From Lachnospiraceae bacterium (GTDB lineage Bacteria; Bacillota; Clostridia; Lachnospirales; Lachnospiraceae): 42,157 nucleotides of DNA. Positions within the stretch are counted from its first letter, which is position 1; each line of letters opens with the position of its first letter. The stretch is taken from positions 1-42,157 of the forward strand of contig JAQXLY010000062.1 in NCBI GenBank assembly GCA_029012365.1, given 5' to 3'. A model generated the notes under the pieces. The model had not been told where the DNA came from. It made no database searches and was given only the letters and a program-made list of their open reading frames with translations. Shown in pieces: positions 39,814-42,157 of the stretch. The position numbers and the translations under genes were made by a program.

Positions 39814-41488
39814 TTTCTCCCTCTGTAATCCCCAGATCCTCTATATCCCCTGCATCAAATCCCTCTACAGGTACTACATCCAGCATAGCCTCCCCCTTAT
39901 CTATAAACAGGAAAGCTCCAGCCACATTATCTAAGATAATAAAAATATCCTTATTGCTGAGTACAACAATCTTTTTAATATGATCTGTGATAAACTGGAT
40001 CTTTTTCTCCTCTACCATAGCCTCATCCGCAAAAAGCTCCTCGATCTCTCGATCTATGTTAGCTATGGTATCATCAATAGCCTTTATATCTGGATTATCC
40101 TCTACAGGTACTAAGAGGGCTCTCTTATCTGCCAGCTTACTATCCAGCTCTCTTGATTTTACCATAAAATCCTCTTTACTGATAAGCTCATCTGTATATA
40201 AATCTATCAACTTACTCTTTCTAACCTCCAGCTTATCTATTTCCGCCTCAATTTTGGAGTTATCGTTAGGTATAGTGAGCTGAGCTCTAAGATCCTGTAA
40301 CCAGCCTATAGATCTCTTTTTTAAGAGGCTCTTACTGTATTCTATGGTACTAAAATCTAGGAACCGATCCGCCATCTCTAAGAGATATTTATTAAGCTGT
40401 ACTCCAGATATAGTAGCTGGATCCTCACACGCCAGCTCTCCTCTACCCATTTTACCGCTACAGTACCATTGAGAATAAGCTTTATACTGATTAACCCTCT
40501 CTCCGCTGGCTATCTTATAAGATCCTCTGGTAGTATGTTTCCAGAGCACTCTACCGCAACATCCGCAAAACATTTTACAGCTTAAAGGATCATCTCCTAC
40601 TTTTCTAGCTCTCTGCTTAGTATTGCCTTTATTTCTATGACTATCAATCTCATTATTCACTTTATCCCATACCTCCTCTGATACTATCGGCTCGTGATCG
40701 TCTTTCACTATTACCCACTCCTCCTCTGGTAGCTCATCTATCTCCTTAGTATCAAAATTCCTATGAAATCTATTGAGAATAACCCAGCCCTTATGTTTCT
40801 CATTCCTTATAACTCTAGCTATAATCTCCTCAGTAAAGAGCTTTCCCTTTTGATTTCTATAGCCCATCTCATTAAGGGCATCTCTTACTTTGCGGATACT
40901 ATGGAGCTCCAGATATAGCTCATACATCTTACTTACTACCTCTCTCTGGCTCTCATTCACTACCCATTTACCATCTACTATCTGGTATCCGTACATCTGG
41001 CTATTACCCATAGCACTTACCGCCTCTCCGTTTCTGGCTTTCTCTATACGCCTCTTATTTGAGTTATTGAGCTTTTTACTAAGATCTCTGGAATATTCCC
41101 CAGCTAAAATAGCCTTAATACCAGTAATCAGAGCATCCTCATCACTCTTAAAATATCTACCCTCCAGATAGAAATACAGCTCTATACCGTTACTATTGAG
41201 CTTATCCACAAAGATATACCAATCTCTAGGGTTACGCTGTAATCTATCCTGTGATTTTACTACTAAAACATCAAACTTATTAAGCTCCATATCATCTAAG
41301 AGCCTCTGGTATTCGTTTCTATGCTTTGTAGTAGTACCAGATTTACCCTCATCCACATATTGATCTACAATTTTCCAGCCCTTAGCCTTTATATGCTCCC
41401 TGCACTCCTCTACCTGCTTAGGGAGGGCTTTAAGCTGTGCCTCCTCTTGTGTAGATACTCTGGCATAAAATACAGCTCTCTTAGCCAT
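39719..41488 (-). CDS. Large serine recombinase (integrase of a mobile element)
   Basis: 589 residues with AAAGGAGGGTACAGG upstream. The resolvase domain starts MAKRAVFYARVSTQEEAQLK (catalytic Ser12), with DEGKSGTTTKHRNEYQRLLD and VVKSQDRLQRNPRDW. A recombinase domain (YGYQIVDGKWVVNESQREVV), a zinc ribbon (CKMFCGCCGRVLW) and a coiled-coil region follow, as in integrases of conjugative transposons. The last about 22 residues are read from the phosphatase gene in another frame. Codon usage (many AGA/AGG, CTA, ATA and GATC-rich DNA) differs from the neighbouring host genes. Confidence 0.92.
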   Translation of the reverse strand: MAKRAVFYARVSTQEEAQLKALPKQVEECREHIKAKGWKIVDQYVDEGKSGTTTKHRNEYQRLLDDMELNKFDVLVVKSQDRLQRNPRDWYIFVDKLNSNGIELYFYLEGRYFKSDEDALITGIKAILAGEYSRDLSKKLNNSNKRRIEKARNGEAVSAMGNSQMYGYQIVDGKWVVNESQREVVSKMYELYLELHSIRKVRDALNEMGYRNQKGKLFTEEIIARVIRNEKHKGWVILNRFHRNFDTKEIDELPEEEWVIVKDDHEPIVSEEVWDKVNNEIDSHRNKGNTKQRARKVGDDPLSCKMFCGCCGRVLWKHTTRGSYKIASGERVNQYKAYSQWYCSGKMGRGELACEDPATISGVQLNKYLLEMADRFLDFSTIEYSKSLLKKRSIGWLQDLRAQLTIPNDNSKIEAEIDKLEVRKSKLIDLYTDELISKEDFMVKSRELDSKLADKRALLVPVEDNPDIKAIDDTIANIDREIEELFADEAMVEEKKIQFITDHIKKIVVLSNKDIFIILDNVAGAFLFIDKGEAMLDVVPVEGFDAGDIEDLGITEGEIVPFDRESMPFHNGAERHDPLSEGGSLRAFI

Positions 41489-41590
41489 CCTGTACCCTCC
41501 TTTATGATCCTGTTACTGTTTAATATCCTGTTTTTGCCTCTACTTTGAGGCTTATACATAACTTAATCACATAGAGCTCTATTTTTTAGA

Positions 41591-41635
41591 TAGCCCCTAT
41601 ATAATAAGAGGGCTAAGATCTGATCCTAGCCCCTC
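41591..41635 (-). terminator. Possible terminator between the two recombinases
   Basis: GAGGGCTA (41608-41615) can pair with TAGCCC-CTC (41627-41635). A second TAGCCC at 41591-41596 competes for the same GGGCTA, so two exclusive hairpins are possible. The T-rich tract is weak. Confidence 0.4.
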
Positions 41636-41643
41636 CGATCTGC

Positions 41644-42157
41644 CTATATTCCTAAGAATTTCTTTATATCTCTGCTCTCCAGCCCCTCCTTAAGCTCTCT
41701 CTTATACTTGTAATATGTATTTCTGGCTAAGCCTGTGAGCTTTATACACTCCTCATCTGTGAGATTACCTCCAAAATCCTTAGAGTGCTTATGGATTATT
41801 ACCTTTTTCTCCACGCTCTTAGTAGTAGTGAGCTTAGCTCCTTTTTTCTGCCCTATCTGCTTACCGTTTAATCTGGCTGTTTCCATACCCTCTCTAGTAC
41901 GCTGGTGTAGATCCTCTACCTCTTTCTCTGCCTGTTCAAAGGCTAGGCGGATCTGCTCCTTAGCAAGTGCCAGCATATACTTATTTACGCCCTCTAGGAT
42001 ATAATCCACATTAGTACCAGTAAGCTCTATACCGCCCTCTATGGCTTTCTTATAGGTATCTGTATCTATGTGCCTCTCCTTAAGGAATACTAAGGAGATC
42101 CCCTTGTTATACAGCTCCTCATAGAGCTTATAGCCCTCCTCTGCATTTCTGCTCATT
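41644..42157 (-). CDS. Serine recombinase (resolvase/invertase family), partial
   Basis: At least 170 residues are visible; the 5' end is beyond the right window edge, since MSRNAEEGYKLYEELYNKGI is an internal segment of the resolvase catalytic domain. It continues with ISLVFLKERHIDTDTYKKAI, the long helix LALAKEQIRLAFEQAEKEVE, GMETARLNGKQIGQKKGAKL and a C-terminal helix-turn-helix (TDEECIKLTGLARNTYYKYK). This is a small DNA resolvase or invertase rather than a large integrase. It lies upstream of the large recombinase on the same strand and probably belongs to the same mobile element. Confidence 0.85.
   Translation of the reverse strand, partial: MSRNAEEGYKLYEELYNKGISLVFLKERHIDTDTYKKAIEGGIELTGTNVDYILEGVNKYMLALAKEQIRLAFEQAEKEVEDLHQRTREGMETARLNGKQIGQKKGAKLTTTKSVEKKVIIHKHSKDFGGNLTDEECIKLTGLARNTYYKYKRELKEGLESRDIKKFLGI

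Overview
The window looks like a chromosomal segment of a motile, obligately anaerobic member of the Lachnospiraceae (Clostridia). The evidence is an oxygen-independent ribonucleotide reductase (NrdD), a T-box leader, CheV, DUF4250 and DUF1846 proteins, MntP, strong AGGAGG-type ribosome-binding sites and low-to-middle GC content. Most host genes lie on the minus strand. The genus cannot be fixed from the sequence alone.

Region 1 (1-9813, minus strand) is core chromosome. From right to left it holds a GNAT acetyltransferase and a membrane-anchored cell-wall amidase; an operon of a cysteine-rich U32-like protein, a TPR lipoprotein and HflX; nrdD with a fused C-terminal redoxin behind two NrdR-box-like sites; tcdA; an SseB-like protein; and a T-box leader, probably seryl, whose target gene lies beyond position 1.

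Region 2 (9814-10611) is intergenic. It contains six tandem hairpin repeats bounded by a 27-bp inverted repeat and ends in what was the original terminator of a tRNA-Gly gene.

Region 3 (10612-19728) is the most interesting part: an apparently complete, roughly 9.1-kb filamentous phage (inovirus-like) prophage inserted in the 3' end of tRNA-Gly(GCC), bounded by 25-bp direct repeats. It encodes small early proteins, a rolling-circle Rep, a repressor with a divergent promoter and palindromic operators, a major coat protein followed by a terminator, a long adsorption/minor coat protein, small membrane proteins, a Zot-type assembly ATPase and a tyrosine integrase. The Rep is of the eukaryotic-virus (CRESS-DNA) type, an HUH nickase fused to an SF3 helicase. 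Just upstream lies a perfect 10-bp hairpin whose loop carries TAGTATTAC, the nonanucleotide of circovirus origins, followed by TGATACA iterons. The element therefore joins a filamentous-phage morphogenesis module to a circovirus/geminivirus-like replication module. It also carries tRNA-like folds around a small gene and a hairpin cluster near attR that could be a packaging signal.

Region 4 (19705-39186) is core chromosome again: tRNA-Gly, an AEC transporter, DUF4250, hisF-hisH, a zinc-ribbon membrane protein, cheV, a lipoprotein, DUF1846, mntP, a zinc-ribbon protein, two tandem SGNH hydrolases behind a promoter with a near-perfect CcpA cre site, a CDF metal transporter, a secreted CAP protein, and a MoxR-DUF58-transglutaminase operon.

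Region 5 (39364-42157) is the edge of a second mobile element. A large serine recombinase gene abuts and reads into a low-molecular-weight protein tyrosine phosphatase gene that has lost its 5' end in the middle of the catalytic P-loop. A second, partial serine recombinase runs off the right edge.
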